A stretch of 64,000 nucleotides of DNA from Trametopsis cervina (Eukaryota > Basidiomycota > Agaricomycetes > Polyporales > Irpicaceae): contig MU278352.1 in the NCBI GenBank assembly GCA_022385755.1, positions 372,001 to 436,000 on the forward strand, given 5' to 3'. A program made the position numbers and the translations under genes. The notes below the pieces were generated by a model. That model made no database searches, was not told the DNA's origin, and saw only the letters and a list, made by a program, of their open reading frames with translations. How positions within the stretch are numbered: position 1 is the stretch's first letter; every line of letters begins with the position of its first letter. Below are positions 20,805 through 31,615 of this stretch, piece by piece.

Positions 20805-23800
20805 ATGTTATCAACTACTGGCTCCTTATTACAGCGGATACGTGTATTTGGCACACGCTTTTTCCATCGCTTCGGCATGTACGTCCATGTCACACTGCTT
20901 TACGAGCGACTGTTCAACTCATCTTATCAATAGACATTGTGCAACACATCAAGTCCGACTTATTATCATCTCGTCCATTGTTATATCATGCCTTCTCTTC
21001 CCTGCCGTGTCACTGTATTCCTCCGCACAGACTACTCCATTTTCTCTCTCGTTTAGGGTCTTCGACGCTCTCTTAACACCGGACGACATATCAACTTACT
21101 TTGCTTTGGAAGATCTTAGGAATATCTGGGAAGGCCACGACTCGTTACGAACTCGGGAGGATTCTACTGCGAAGGCGAGATGTGGCAAGGAGGGGATTGT
21201 CAGAGTGGAGAGGATTATCGTTCATGATGGGTTCGCGATGGAGGAAGACGACGACGACACACCACATACCGGCGTGAGCCACAAGCTACTGCAGTCGACT
21301 CTTCAATTCGAGACACAACTGTCCGAAGTCCTTGCTGCGCATCGAGCACGATGCGTCCAGTCTCCTGAAGGCCGTTGTCTGGTCCTCAGCCCTCTTGCGT
21401 TCTGGGATTACGACGAAGATGCCTTGAAAGCAGAGCCCAAGCCTCACGAAGTGCTCGGTCCTGGTCGCAACATCTCTATGCACGGTATCACCGTGACGTC
21501 CGACATGGTGCTCGCTGGAGGAGAGGACGGAGAACTGGACTACAACACGACGCTGTATCCCGTCTTGACGTACTACTTCCCCGAGGGAGACTGCGTTGCT
21601 AACGGCGGCCATCATTTCTGGCAGAAGGTTATCGAGGAGGCTGCGTCAATTAGCGGGGCTGAAGTGATCGCTGTGGCGAAGGCACCGCGGCTAATCGCTC
21701 TTCAGGTATGCTCTCCTCCTCCACCGGTTGCGCTTCAGGTCAGAATCTCACTAAACACCTGCTTCAGCATGACAAGGAGATCACATCCAGCTCACGCTTC
21801 AGTGCACTTCAAGTGTTCACGTACTCTGCGTACCTTGTGTTCCTCGTCTATTTTACGCGCCAGATGCGTCGGATGGATAAGGTTCACTCGCGGGTAGGTT
21901 TGGCAGTGACAGGTATCGTCGAGATTGTCGTCAGTACTGTCACTAGCCTGAGTGTGTGTGCTCTTGCGGGGTTCCGTATAACCATGGTACCTTGGTAAGT
22001 GTCATCTGTTACTTCAATCAGCCTTTTCATCCTGATGTGCTCTGGTAGGGAAATATTCCCTATAGTGGTCATCTTCATCGGCGTGGAGAACATGTTCAGC
22101 ATCGTAAGCTCTGCACCGTGTCGAGTTCCTTCTTACCTGGAGACTCATCGGCGAATTCACAGGTGGATGCCGTCATCAGGACGTCAATCGCTTTACCCGT
22201 AAAAGAGCGCGTAGCAGAGGGCCTCAGTCGTGCTGGGACGTCAAACACCTTGAAGCTTTGCACCTACAATGCCGTACTTGGTGTCATGGCATTCTTCTCC
22301 ACCGGCGCGATCCGACAGTTTTGTGCCTTCGCGATCGTCGTTCTCGTCGCTCACTGGTTCTTGGTTCATACATTCTTCGTGACTGTATTGTCTATTGATA
22401 TCCAACGTCTTGAAGTGAGTATAACTTTCGTAGAGCAAGATCAAACTCTGACCCTCGTTCTGTAGCTCGACGAACTACTGCGACAAGGCGCGAGTCTGAT
22501 GCCGTCTCACCTACCCGAATCTAGCAAACCTTCCTCTTCTGCACCTCAAACTAAGGTTGGCTGGCTCGTGACTCGTGTGCAGCATGCCCTTCGCGGGAGA
22601 CCCGCAAAGAACATCTCCCTTGTACTTGTACGTCACCTCTCATCCACGCTTTCGCTTACTTCCCGCGCTAACAAGTACGTCAGCTGCTCGCCGTTACGGC
22701 GACCTTGTATTATATGACGCACCCATACGGATCTGCGAAGCTTGACCCTGGCTTATCTTCGAACCGTGGCCGGTTTGCGCGTCCAGGGAAGCAAGCAAAC
22801 CTTGAAGCTGCACCGCCCGCTTTGCAGATATGGCAGACGCTAAATCCCGCTAACTTTGATCTTGTACACCTTCGCATTGAGTCGCCAACGATAGTGGTAC
22901 TGAGCGCTGAAGACGTCCCGAGTAGCGATTCACGTGGAGAGAGACAATATACGTTGGATGAGAAGGTTCACCGGTCGCGATGGGCAAGACTGTGGCATAG
23001 GACTTCAAGGCCGCTGACATGGGCGTTCAACAACATTCTGGTACCCACCTTTGTGACGACCACGCTCCTATATGGTCTCCTGCTCTATCTCTTGAAGGAC
23101 GCAGAGCTGCTAGAAGCACAGCGGAATCGACGGAAGGCCGGCACCCCGGAGGTGGACGATGCGATACCGGCCGTGGAGGACCCTGTGTCGTTCACCACTC
23201 TTCCCCGTGCATTCGCCACAGACGTCGACCTGATCGCCGCCAGTGCCGACGGGAACGTCGTCGCCACAATTGGAGTCCAGAATGAGTTCGTGCTGTGGCG
23301 TATGGACACGAAAGCCTATTCTGCGGTCGATACAAGCGACTTGCTCCTTGGGAGCAGCGGGAGTTCCCAGACTCCTGCGTCCACCCTCACCGCTATCGGG
23401 ATCAGCGACGCGGGAACGTATGTTGCGGTGGGCACTGGCACTGGGATTATTGCCCTTTGGTCGTTCGGCCAGAATCGCATCCAGCCTATGCCCCACCTTA
23501 ATGCAGACACCTTCTCTGCTGTGACCAACGTCCAGTTCGTCTCCAACACCCCGATCGTCACTGGTCGTTCAACACCGAGGAGACAGAGTGGCGCTGGATC
23601 GGCGGCGAATGGCGATGGCCTCATTGATCCTCCTGGATTCCTCTATGCGACGTACGAAAATGGCGCAGTGATAAGATGGGACATTTGCTCGTTCGCGGCG
23701 CCCACTTACATCAAGCCATCTCGTTCGGCGTCCGTCATCAAGTCCATGCTGTTGCCTGTCCAGAGCGACGGAAGACTGATAATCGGATTCTGTCTTGAGG

Positions 23801-25044
23801 ACGGGAGCTTAGAGTTGTGCGATGCAGAGAAGTCGAATGGATTGTTGGCGCACGACACCTCGATCTTGGCGGGCAACCCCGCAGATATAGTCGACAAAGT
23901 GAACATTTGCTGTGTCGATCTCGAGGGCGAAACGCGGATCGTCGTTGGTGCAGCTACACAGGCCGGCGTGGTGTCTATGTGGGACGCGGGGACAGGGGAG
24001 TGCATGCGCATCTTGGAGGAGCCTTTCGGGCCTATCAACAATCTGCGTATCATCCCTGTGCCGATGAAGCGATGCTCTACATGCCGCGAGCTTCCTCCGC
24101 AAAGCTTCACGCTCTGCTTCTCGTTCGGCCAAGTGGTGCTATTTTACCGCGCCTACTTGGGGCTTTCAACGACAAGAAGGTGCTCTTGCCCCATCAGTCA
24201 AACAAAGGTCATCACGAGTGTCCTTGGACGCCGTTCTCGCAGTAGCAGCGTTGCTTCCGTTAATAACTCCCCTGGCAGCTCGTCACCACTTATCGTACGA
24301 TCACGAATGTCGTCGTTTTCCTCCTCTACTGCGTACGACTCGGCAACTGCGTATCCTGTGTCCGTCCACGGAAGCCATCTACGAAGAGCGTCCGATAAGC
24401 GGAACTTGGACACGTATATTCCTGCAGAGATAGACGAGATGGATGGTCGACTGGCTGTGGGCCCTCAAGACATACCGAACGGTTCCCCGCATCTTGCCTC
24501 CGGCCAGAACCGTACCTCCCTTTGGGAGAACCTTGTTGTCACATGTATTGCGGATTCTACTTTCGAGCGCGGCGGCTGGGACGTCGCAAACAACAAGATA
24601 ATCGGGATCCGGAGAAAGCCTCGAATACCAAAGGCTGGAGAGGAGAAGTACAAAGACTCTCGACGCCCTCCAACGCACATGCCGGGGAGGAACGATGTCG
24701 CCAGCGGCCTGACACCCGCAACACTGGAGAGATGGGAGTTGTGGACGTTTGATCCTTCCGAATCACGGCTGCAAGCTTCCCCGCTTCTCGCCCTGGGTGA
24801 AGAAGTTAGGCCTGATAGGAGCAAAGCAAGACCTAACGGTGCGAGCGTCCGCAACACGACTCCGCGAGCAGGCAGCGGCTCGAAAGTGGTCCCACGACTC
24901 CATTTTACGAGAGTATCCCCACTGTTTAGCAGTCGCTCGTTCTGTCTCGCTGGGTTCGGCAACACGGTCGGGTTGTTCAACTTTCACGGAGGTCCTTCTG
25001 TGCGCCAACGACCACCAACCCCGCCGAACGACTTCGGTAGATAA
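20805..25044 (+). CDS. SCP1: SREBP cleavage-activating protein (SCAP), sterol-sensing domain and WD repeats
   Basis: Seven exons: 20805-20878, 20934-21705, 21768-21994, 22049-22103, 22163-22414, 22466-22627 and 22684-25044, encoding 1300 aa. SCAP escorts the SREBP transcription factor from ER to Golgi and senses sterols; in fungi it links sterol level and oxygen. The N-terminus reads RFGIHCATHQVRLIIISS, the conserved first membrane segment. A lumenal loop of about 260 residues follows. The sterol-sensing domain starts at VFTYSAYLVFLVYF and includes RRMDKVHSRVGLAVTGIVE, WEIFPIVVIFIGVENMFS, and GVMAFFSTGAIRQFCAFAIV with VAHWFLVHTFF. Two further hydrophobic segments (ISLVLLLAVTATLYYMT and VPTFVTTTLLYGLLLYLL) precede a C-terminal half with degenerate WD repeats, for example GNVVATIGVQNEFVLWRM and AAGVVSMWDAGTGE-like blades. 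HMG-CoA reductase and Patched share the SSD but lack the WD region. The start ATG reads straight into the conserved RFGIHCATHQ segment once intron 1 is removed. Confidence 0.93.
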
Positions 25045-25454
25045 GCCCGGTCGTATTGTGTCATCTTTATCACCTACCGCCACCATTTCGGGTTTTCTGG
25101 TTGTGTACTCTACGCCATGTCTCACGATTCTTGTTTTATCGTTTACGTCGTCTTGCTTTGATGCCGCACACTTCTTAGGTATGTCTCATGATCATGATTG
25201 AGCTTGTAGGACTGCTCGGAACTAGTTGTGGTGATGTGGTCCCTTTGTTTATGTGTCGGGTGTGTCAACAGGACTCGTTCTATCTCTGCCTGTGTTGAAC
25301 ATGTACTATCTTACCAATGTCGTAATATTTAGACCTATGTATAGTATTCATAACGTATCGTATCACTCCGACCTCTCTCCTGCATGCAGAGGAGTCGTAA
25401 TAAGTCTGCGACAGCAGTTCGCCAATAATACATCGCACCGAACTCCGATACACG
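25045..25454. other. convergent spacer (3' ends of SCAP and HAT1)
   Basis: About 410 bases between the two stop codons of convergent genes, AT-richer than the coding sequence. It must hold both 3' UTRs and polyadenylation signals. No gene is seen. Confidence 0.5.
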
Positions 25455-27263
25455 TCATTGTATCATAGTAAGAATTCGTCGATAATCCTCGCATACATTC
25501 TGGAAGGTCTCTTCCAGTTTTTGTTGCCGCTCGTCTTTTTCGAGTTGCATAAGCACTTCCTGTATCTCACTTGTCAGTAGGCGGACTGGGTGAACACGAT
25601 TGCACCTACAAAGTTGAACCGATATAATCGTTCCTTGACTTGTAGACGGTAAGCCCTCATCGCCAATGGGTCACCGCCTTCTATAGACCTCAACTGGAGC
25701 ATTTCGATGAGTCGGCTGAACTGTCTCTGTATGGTGGAATCAAAGTCAAAAAGGATCACCGCCGAGAGAATGTTTAACCCACCCCAGCAATCTTAAGGTC
25801 TATTCGCCACCTCTCAGCCCACCCTTTCTCGACAGGAGGTCCCATCTTCCCCTTCCCCTTCTTCGCTTTTCCTTTGCCCCTGCCATGTCTATCAGGCCCG
25901 CCACCAACGGTGTCCTCGCCAAATCCTTCGGTCATGAACTTTTCCAATCCTATGAGCATGCGCAAGTCATTTCGGTCCCTCAGGTCTTCAAACGCCTCCG
26001 CAGGGTCCTCCACGGTAAGCTCCGCTATGTTAGCTTGTGATACCACGTATTGGTATATCGAATTGTACAAGGCGGCTAGCAAGGGTCACCAGTGAGCTGC
26101 ATAGAGGCAAAACGAGAGCCAATCACGTACACCCATGACCAGCGTGTTGGAACGGAGGCGCAATGACAAATTGGCTCAAACGCAGGCGAACCTTTTCGGG
26201 GAAGCAATAGAATGGGTATAGGGAGGAGTACCCTGCGAAGTGATATGTGACCACATTGGGATCGGAGCGCCGTGTTCGCTTCTCGTATCTGGAGGAACGG
26301 ACTCGTTGAGTAAGGTTGGTTGCCCAGGGGAGAGAACGGACCTCACAGGACGACAAACTCCCACGTTTCCTCTTCTTCTTGGATGTAGGAGCCTCCTTCG
26401 ATGTAGAGGAGGATGAAGAGTTGCATTTTGCGGTGGTATTCCCGGAATCCCTCGGTATGCCAAGTAGACTGATAGACGAAACCATTGCGGCGCACAATTA
26501 GATGACATTTACGCATTGATTGATGTAGATGAACGTACATGGTAAACCTCATATTCAATGACATCGTTAGCCGTAGAAGAGCTAGAGGCGCCGACGCTGC
26601 TTGGAGGGCTGCGAGATGGGCGTGTATACGAATGTATTTTTGTCCCCAGAGGCTTGAAGTTCACAGCGTCAGATTCCACAAGTTTCAAAAATGTGGGGAG
26701 GTCGCGAATGTAATCTACGCCAAGCTGAGTTAGCCAGATATCCTGTATAATGCGATAGAAACACGAAGTGACAATGACGGAACGCACGGACGAACCTGGA
26801 GGTATGAACTCTGCGAGCATAGCTTCGACATCGTCTACGGGCGACGGCGGTGGCAACTTGTCTGTATACGATACATTGAGGTATGTCGCCAGGGAACCCG
26901 AAGCGAACTTCAACTATTGGGTGATGTTTCATTCATGTGCTGCAATTCCATACAAGAATAGCACATACGTCTATAACGAGGTCTTTGTACCCATACAGCT
27001 TCTCGTCTTCACCGTAAATCTACATAGACGCGATACATACCGTTAGCTACACCATTTGCATGTATCTATGAGGTTATGTGACGTACCGGATACGTGAATG
27101 TCGGCCTGAAATGCTCATATACTTCATTCTTGGATAGAACAGCCTTCTCCTCCTTCGCACGTACTGCAGCTATATGTTAGCAAGACATTAGAGGCGGGAA
27201 CATACGCATACCTAGCGACAGATGCAACGCCTCGTTCGAGTCGATAGCCCACTCTGCGCTCAT
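25455..27263 (-). CDS. HAT1: histone acetyltransferase type B catalytic subunit
   Basis: Ten exons on the minus strand: 27263-27212, 27169-27087, 27019-26969, 26913-26796, 26714-26539, 26468-26347, 26288-26131, 26075-25783, 25726-25610 and 25559-25455, encoding 424 aa. HAT1 acetylates newly made histone H4 on its N-terminal lysines before chromatin assembly, with the WD protein Hat2. The Hat1 N-terminal domain is seen as FRPTFTYPIYGEDEKLYGYK and FASGSLATYLNVSYTDKLPP, then NFKPLGTKIHSYTRP. The GNAT core follows: WHTEGFREYHRKMQLFILLY, TYHFAGYSSLYPFYCFPEKV, RLRLSQFVIAPPFQHAGHGS (acetyl-CoA loop) and LTVEDPAEAFEDLRDRND (catalytic acidic stretch). The C-terminal RAYRLQVKERLYRFN helix is also present. 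A Gly/Lys-rich insertion (RHGRGKGKAKKGKGKMG) interrupts the C-terminal third and looks like a lineage-specific loop. Start and stop agree with family length. Confidence 0.95.
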
Positions 27264-27817
27264 GGTGGTGTGGTTTCGTCGAAGTGTGAATGAGCGAAGC
27301 TGAACAGCCGGGCGCGTATCAGGCTATTCAATAGTGAATGGAACCGCAGACGCGCCCCGACGTGTTTCCACTTTAGGAATGATAGCGGGCCATAGCGTGA
27401 CACGTGCAGTAACCGATGCCAAGAACACTCTCAGCTTCACACCGCAACGACCTTGTTTATCGACCTCGATTAACCTGGTGCTACTCTATCCGTCTAATAT
27501 ACAAACTAGGTGCTCTTTGAGCTTATCCTAAATACTGGCGCTGTGGCGATTATGATATGCGCAAGCGCGAAGCTGGCAGGAAATCACGAAAGCAGAAGCG
27601 TCCTTCAAGCGCGAATGTCGACACTTAAGGCATCGAGCCTTGCGACTATATCTCTACCCCAATGATAATATGAATGGGTAGGCCTGGCGTCCTATTTCTT
27701 CAGGTGGCAAGCTGTGTATGGTGCCGAAACGGACGGCGGCGCTGATGGTTCTGGTGTCGATAATAGTGTTCGTCTCCGTGCTTGTCTATGCACGAAGTGA
27801 CTATGCATCTTGACGGA
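27264..27817. other. intergenic spacer
   Basis: About 550 bases between the HAT1 start (minus) and the stop of the next minus-strand gene. It should contain the HAT1 promoter and the 3' UTR of that gene. No gene is seen. Confidence 0.5.
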
Positions 27818-28956
27818 CTACGGAGGTGCTTGTTCCAACTCGGTGCGCTTCCTCGTGCTTCTTGCACGCACAGGCAGTCTCGCAGTGGCTCGTTGCCTCT
27901 TCGCCGTCGGTCTGGTCTCTTCTTCGTCGTCTTCTGGGACGTCGAACGGCACTGCATTACAAGCACGCACGCGTTAGCCCTACCAGTTCAAGTAAGCCAA
28001 GCCTACAGGAGAAGCGTACCTTTACGTTTCACCCCGCGCAACTCCCCCTCTGCCAACCACATACACTTAACTTGGGTCGCAACACAGACTGTACAGTGTT
28101 TTCCGGAACGCGTCTGCATTGGGGTCACCACGCAACAGAAGCCATCCTTTAGACAAGTGAGACAAGACTCTTGAACGGAGGTAGTAGGTTCTTTGGCGGT
28201 GTTGGGCTGGGTAGCTGCCGGGGTTGAACGGACGGCGCTGCGGCGAACTCTCATGGCATCCAGTACGGCCTGTACGGGTCGAACGCGGGTTTCCGGCCGG
28301 ATGACATAGTTCAAGGCGGGGAGGTTGTGGTTGATCTTCGGACGGATCAGCGGAGGGAGAGAGGGCAGTTTCATGGACTCCATTTCGACCCAAGGTGCGT
28401 GTTCGCTAATTCGCGCCACCTTTACTCTTGCTGATGGGACCCTTGGGGGTGTAGGGAAGAACAGTTCGCGAACGCCATATTCATCCTCTGGGGCTACTCG
28501 TCGTTGAGCCATCCATGCGGACTTCCAATCATTAGACCACTTACACGAAATGCTTACTGGCGTAGCATGCACATATGTCGGCGCTGGGTCTACGCCCCAG
28601 TACGGAGGAATCGCTCGCGACTTCCCTTTGAAGTCCGCGCCGTAGATCTTGGCTTCCGGGTGGATGGCCAATATATCCTCGTTGTCCTCATTACCGTCGA
28701 AGCAGTCTGAACGTTGCAGGCGGAGGTTAACATGTAACTTCTCGAGCTCGTGAATAGACAGATGCTTACCATCTACTAGAGTGGCGTCAGTGGCGGGTGA
28801 GCCAACGTCTGTTTCGCAATCGCTGGTCTCCGTCGGCTTCTCAGAGCCGTCCCGTGTACTCGAATTGCTGCACTCCGCATTGGTGGTGTGATGGCCGTGC
28901 CAGACACGGCTATAGGCCCCAGGGGCGGGCGCGTCGAAGAGGAAGATATGAGCCAT
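27818..28956 (-). CDS. unknown protein with C-terminal Zn2Cys6-like cysteine cluster
   Basis: Two exons on the minus strand, 28956-28020 and 27951-27818, encoding 356 aa. I do not recognise a named family. The first 260 residues are hydrophilic with scattered Pro and Trp and no membrane segment. Near the C-terminus the cysteines at 265, 268, 275, 288, 291 and 298 follow C-x2-C-x6-C-x12-C-x2-C-x6-C. That matches the spacing of fungal binuclear zinc clusters (Zn2Cys6), with one extra Cys at 274. The cluster sits at the C-terminal end instead of the usual N-terminal end. After the intron comes a short acidic patch (DDEEEE-like) and a strongly basic Arg/Lys tail. No fungal transcription factor middle-homology domain follows. 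A DNA- or chromatin-binding role is inference only. Confidence 0.75.
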
Positions 28957-29884
28957 ATATGAAGGTTGATAGAAGGGCTAGGGGGACTGTGCAGCAGCAT
29001 CGTGAGCATGGCTACGGGCTTTATAGGACACGGTGATCACAAAGGGCCTTTGTCCTCACCTGTTGGCCAGTGCACCGTTGGCGCCGCCACTCGCTGTACA
29101 CCGTAATTCGCGTAACGGCTGCTGTATATCCCTTAGTGGCACTAGCAATCCGCGGCCGTGATATGTGACAGGATCAAACAGCAGCACAAAGGGGACCGAG
29201 AAGTCATGGTACCGTCGCCTTTTAACCCGATTGCCTGACACACTGATACAGCGATGCAGCATGCCAGTGCATCATGGCCAGCGGTTGCGGGCCTGAGAAA
29301 CTCAATTAAGCAACGTTGCGTCGATCTGCGTGCGGTATGCTATCGATGTCAGACTATGCTATGCTTTTCTGCTGCACAGCTAGCCTAGTACCAAAGAGCT
29401 TGTTGACCGATGAGACTGATTAGAGCAACTTTATAGTCGATAATTGACAGGAATTGAGTGGCGCGTGGGCGCGTAGTACCTCATACACGGTTTCCTAGCT
29501 GTACAGCATCTGCTGAACGTGGTGCTGCGGCAGGCGCGTAGCACGGCAGGAACACGTAAAGAGACGTGCATAGCCCTGGTGTGCGACGTTCGGAGGCCGT
29601 GGAACGTAATGAGCTGATCGTGTCGGACTACGCGCGGATCGAGACAAAGGGTGGGCGGACGAGCATCGATCGGCCAGATAGCAGTGCACATCTCACTGGT
29701 TCGGGGACAGACCGGATCGTATCAAAAAGTCCAATATTGCATTCACGTCGCTCAACGGAAAAAGCTCGTTCACTTCAACATGAGTACGAATTACGCCACT
29801 CGGGCGTACTGAACCAACCGTAATGCGGTCGGCTTCCTTCAACAAGCCAACGGGCACGGACGGTCAAGAAAGAAAGAAGTCAAA
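28957..29884. other. intergenic, no gene recognised
   Basis: About 930 bases between the start of the Cys-cluster gene and the stop of LSM14, both on the minus strand. Only short overlapping frames occur, none with a domain. It should hold the promoter of the Cys-cluster gene. Confidence 0.5.
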
Positions 29885-31417
29885 TCACTGACGAGGGTTG
29901 CCACCTCCCCTACGTCCCCTTCCGCCACCTCGGCGACCATATCCACCCCATCCACCAACATAAGCTCCGGGACCCATAAGACCGATACCACCAGGCTCGC
30001 CAAACGTCGCCACGTTCCTCTCTCGCTCTTCTTCTCGACGGTTTCGGCCACCTCCGCCTCGCCGACCACCTCGTCCACGTCCACCAGCAGGGGGCTCGTT
30101 TCCTCCAGGAGTCAAAGAGTCGAAGAATGAAGCCTTCGGGTTGTAAGCCTTTGGGGCCTCCGGTTTCTCCTTTTCTGGCTCGCCTTCTCCCTCCACACTT
30201 TGCTCCGCCTGCTCGTTAGGAGTGACCTCGCCGGATTTGGAGTTCGTGCGTGACATGTTAGGGTTCAGCGCAGACTTGTCGAAGCGTGCATTGGAACTCT
30301 CGAAATCGAAATCCGTCGTAGGAACCTTTATATCAGCAGTCTTTGCATCAGCATGCCTGCCGCCGCCGCGACGTCCACCACGGCCACCATGGGGAGGATT
30401 CGATGGGCCACCGTCCACTCGCAGATCGCCTATGGCACGTTCGACCGTTTCCATTGATGTAGTTGCAGAATGAACGGCGTTGTTTCGAGGACCTTTTCCA
30501 CCACCATTTTGCAGAGGAGGAGCACCAGGAGACTGAACAGGGCCTTGAGGATAAGGCTGTTGTAAGTGTTGCTGTGGGGGAACGGGTACTTGAGGTGGAA
30601 CGGGGGGTTGCTGGACGTTACTTGGAGAACCGTAGCCATAGGGGGGTTGTGGTGGTGCTATTGGTGCAGATGCCTGAGACAAAGTGATCAGCGTGTTGTA
30701 CATCGCTTTACGAGGTGAAGATCAGAAGGAAGGCAACGGGGTATCCACACGGTTTTATGCGCTCTCGGATTATAGAGTACAAGACTCTTTACATCCGTTA
30801 ATGGTTTCATCAGGCAAAAAGAACAAAGGAATTTGGGTACTCACACCAAGGACTGCCGGATCGTCATGTACATTTCGCCGTGGCTGTGGCGGTTGTTGCG
30901 AATCGTCCACAGACAAGTCTTTCACCTCCGAGGCACGAAAGATGATGTAGGCATACGGTTCTTGTACAGGCGGTATGAATTGCTCCGGCGGTCTACAAAG
31001 ACCAATTAGTACGCGTCGAAAAGTATCGTTTTCAAGAAAATAAGGTCAGAAGGAAGGCAACGGAAAGATCCACATGGGGTTATGCGCTCTCGGACAGTAG
31101 AGCTATGCTCATTACATCCGTATTGGGTTCATCAGGAAGAAAAAATTATGTCGCGCCGACACTCACCTCCTCGTTTCCGTACCCATAGAAAAGACTGTAA
31201 AATGACTCAGTCAGCATACCAGTTACAGCAAAGACCTTGTTCGCACGTACCATTAGAAAGTTGTATTGTGGATGCGACAGGGTCTATACCCGCGAGAATA
31301 CCTCTGTACCGCACATCTGAATGAGAGATGAGCGCAATAGGCTTCCTACGCGGTCAAATATGAGCCAGACCAAGCCATATAACGTCCCCAGACGCACCCG
31401 ATGAAGCTGTAGGACAT
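29885..31417 (-). CDS. SCD6: LSM14/SCD6-type translational repressor and decapping activator
   Basis: Five exons on the minus strand: 31417-31398, 31345-31251, 31194-31167, 30992-30845 and 30673-29885, encoding 359 aa. Family members bind mRNA and eIF4G or the DEAD-box helicase Dhh1, repress translation and promote decapping in P-bodies. The N-terminal LSm14 domain is assembled from four small exons: SFIGKPIALISHSDVRYRGI, LAGIDPVASTIQLSN, then FSMGTETRRPPEQFIPP and YAYIIFRASEVKDL. A Pro/Gln-rich linker follows. Next come the FDF motif IKVPTTDFDFESSNARFDK (from about residue 212) and the FFD box YNPKASFFDSL (about 274). A Gly/Arg-rich RGG tail closes the protein. Introns 3 (174 nt) and 4 (171 nt) are about three times the local norm and contain related sequence. 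Exon 4 (148 nt) is not a multiple of three, so skipping it would break the frame. Confidence 0.95.
30722..30825 (-). repeat. introner-like element copy A, in SCD6 intron 4
   Basis: About 100 bases inside intron 4 (30844-30674) align with a segment of intron 3 of the same gene. Blocks identical in both copies, in plus-strand order, include tcagaaggaaggcaacgg, ttatgcgctctcgga, acatccgt and ttcatcagg. The flanking intron ends and the branch-point regions differ. No terminal inverted repeats were found. Confidence 0.8.
31046..31146 (-). repeat. introner-like element copy B, in SCD6 intron 3
   Basis: This is the partner of the element in intron 4, in the same orientation and at a similar distance from the splice donor. 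Intron 3 spans 31166-30993 and carries a clear TACTAAT branch-point sequence near its 3' end. The exon lying between the two copies shows no duplication, which argues against a simple tandem duplication of the locus. Confidence 0.8.
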
Positions 31418-31615
31418 TTTACAGTGTGCAAGATGAGAGTCGTCGTTCGAGTTTGGTGCGTGGCTGCTGTAAAGCGCGCTGCGTTTCTAGGCCCGTTTTC
31501 CCACGGTCTTCCAGAGACAATTTCAATACGCACCGGCATTTCGCAGTTTCCTACCACCGTCATTTCGTCTTGAGGCTTGAGGGTGGTCTACAGACCGAAA
31601 TCTCGCCTTACCAGA
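31418..31615. promoter_or_regulatory. shared divergent promoter of SCD6 and PGS1
   Basis: Only 198 bases separate the two start codons, which point away from each other, so both genes must take their promoters from this spacer or from each other's 5' ends. No canonical TATA box stands out. Confidence 0.6.

Noticed and set aside
20749..21897. Unspliced SCAP N-terminus beginning at 20749
   Set aside because: Removing the 55-nt intron at 20879-20933 and starting at 20805 gives the conserved RFGIHCATHQ sequence, which the longer frame loses.
28003..28956. Unspliced C-terminus of the Cys-cluster protein
   Set aside because: A good GTACGC donor at 28019 joins a downstream exon in frame with an acidic then basic tail, so the unspliced stop is probably intronic.
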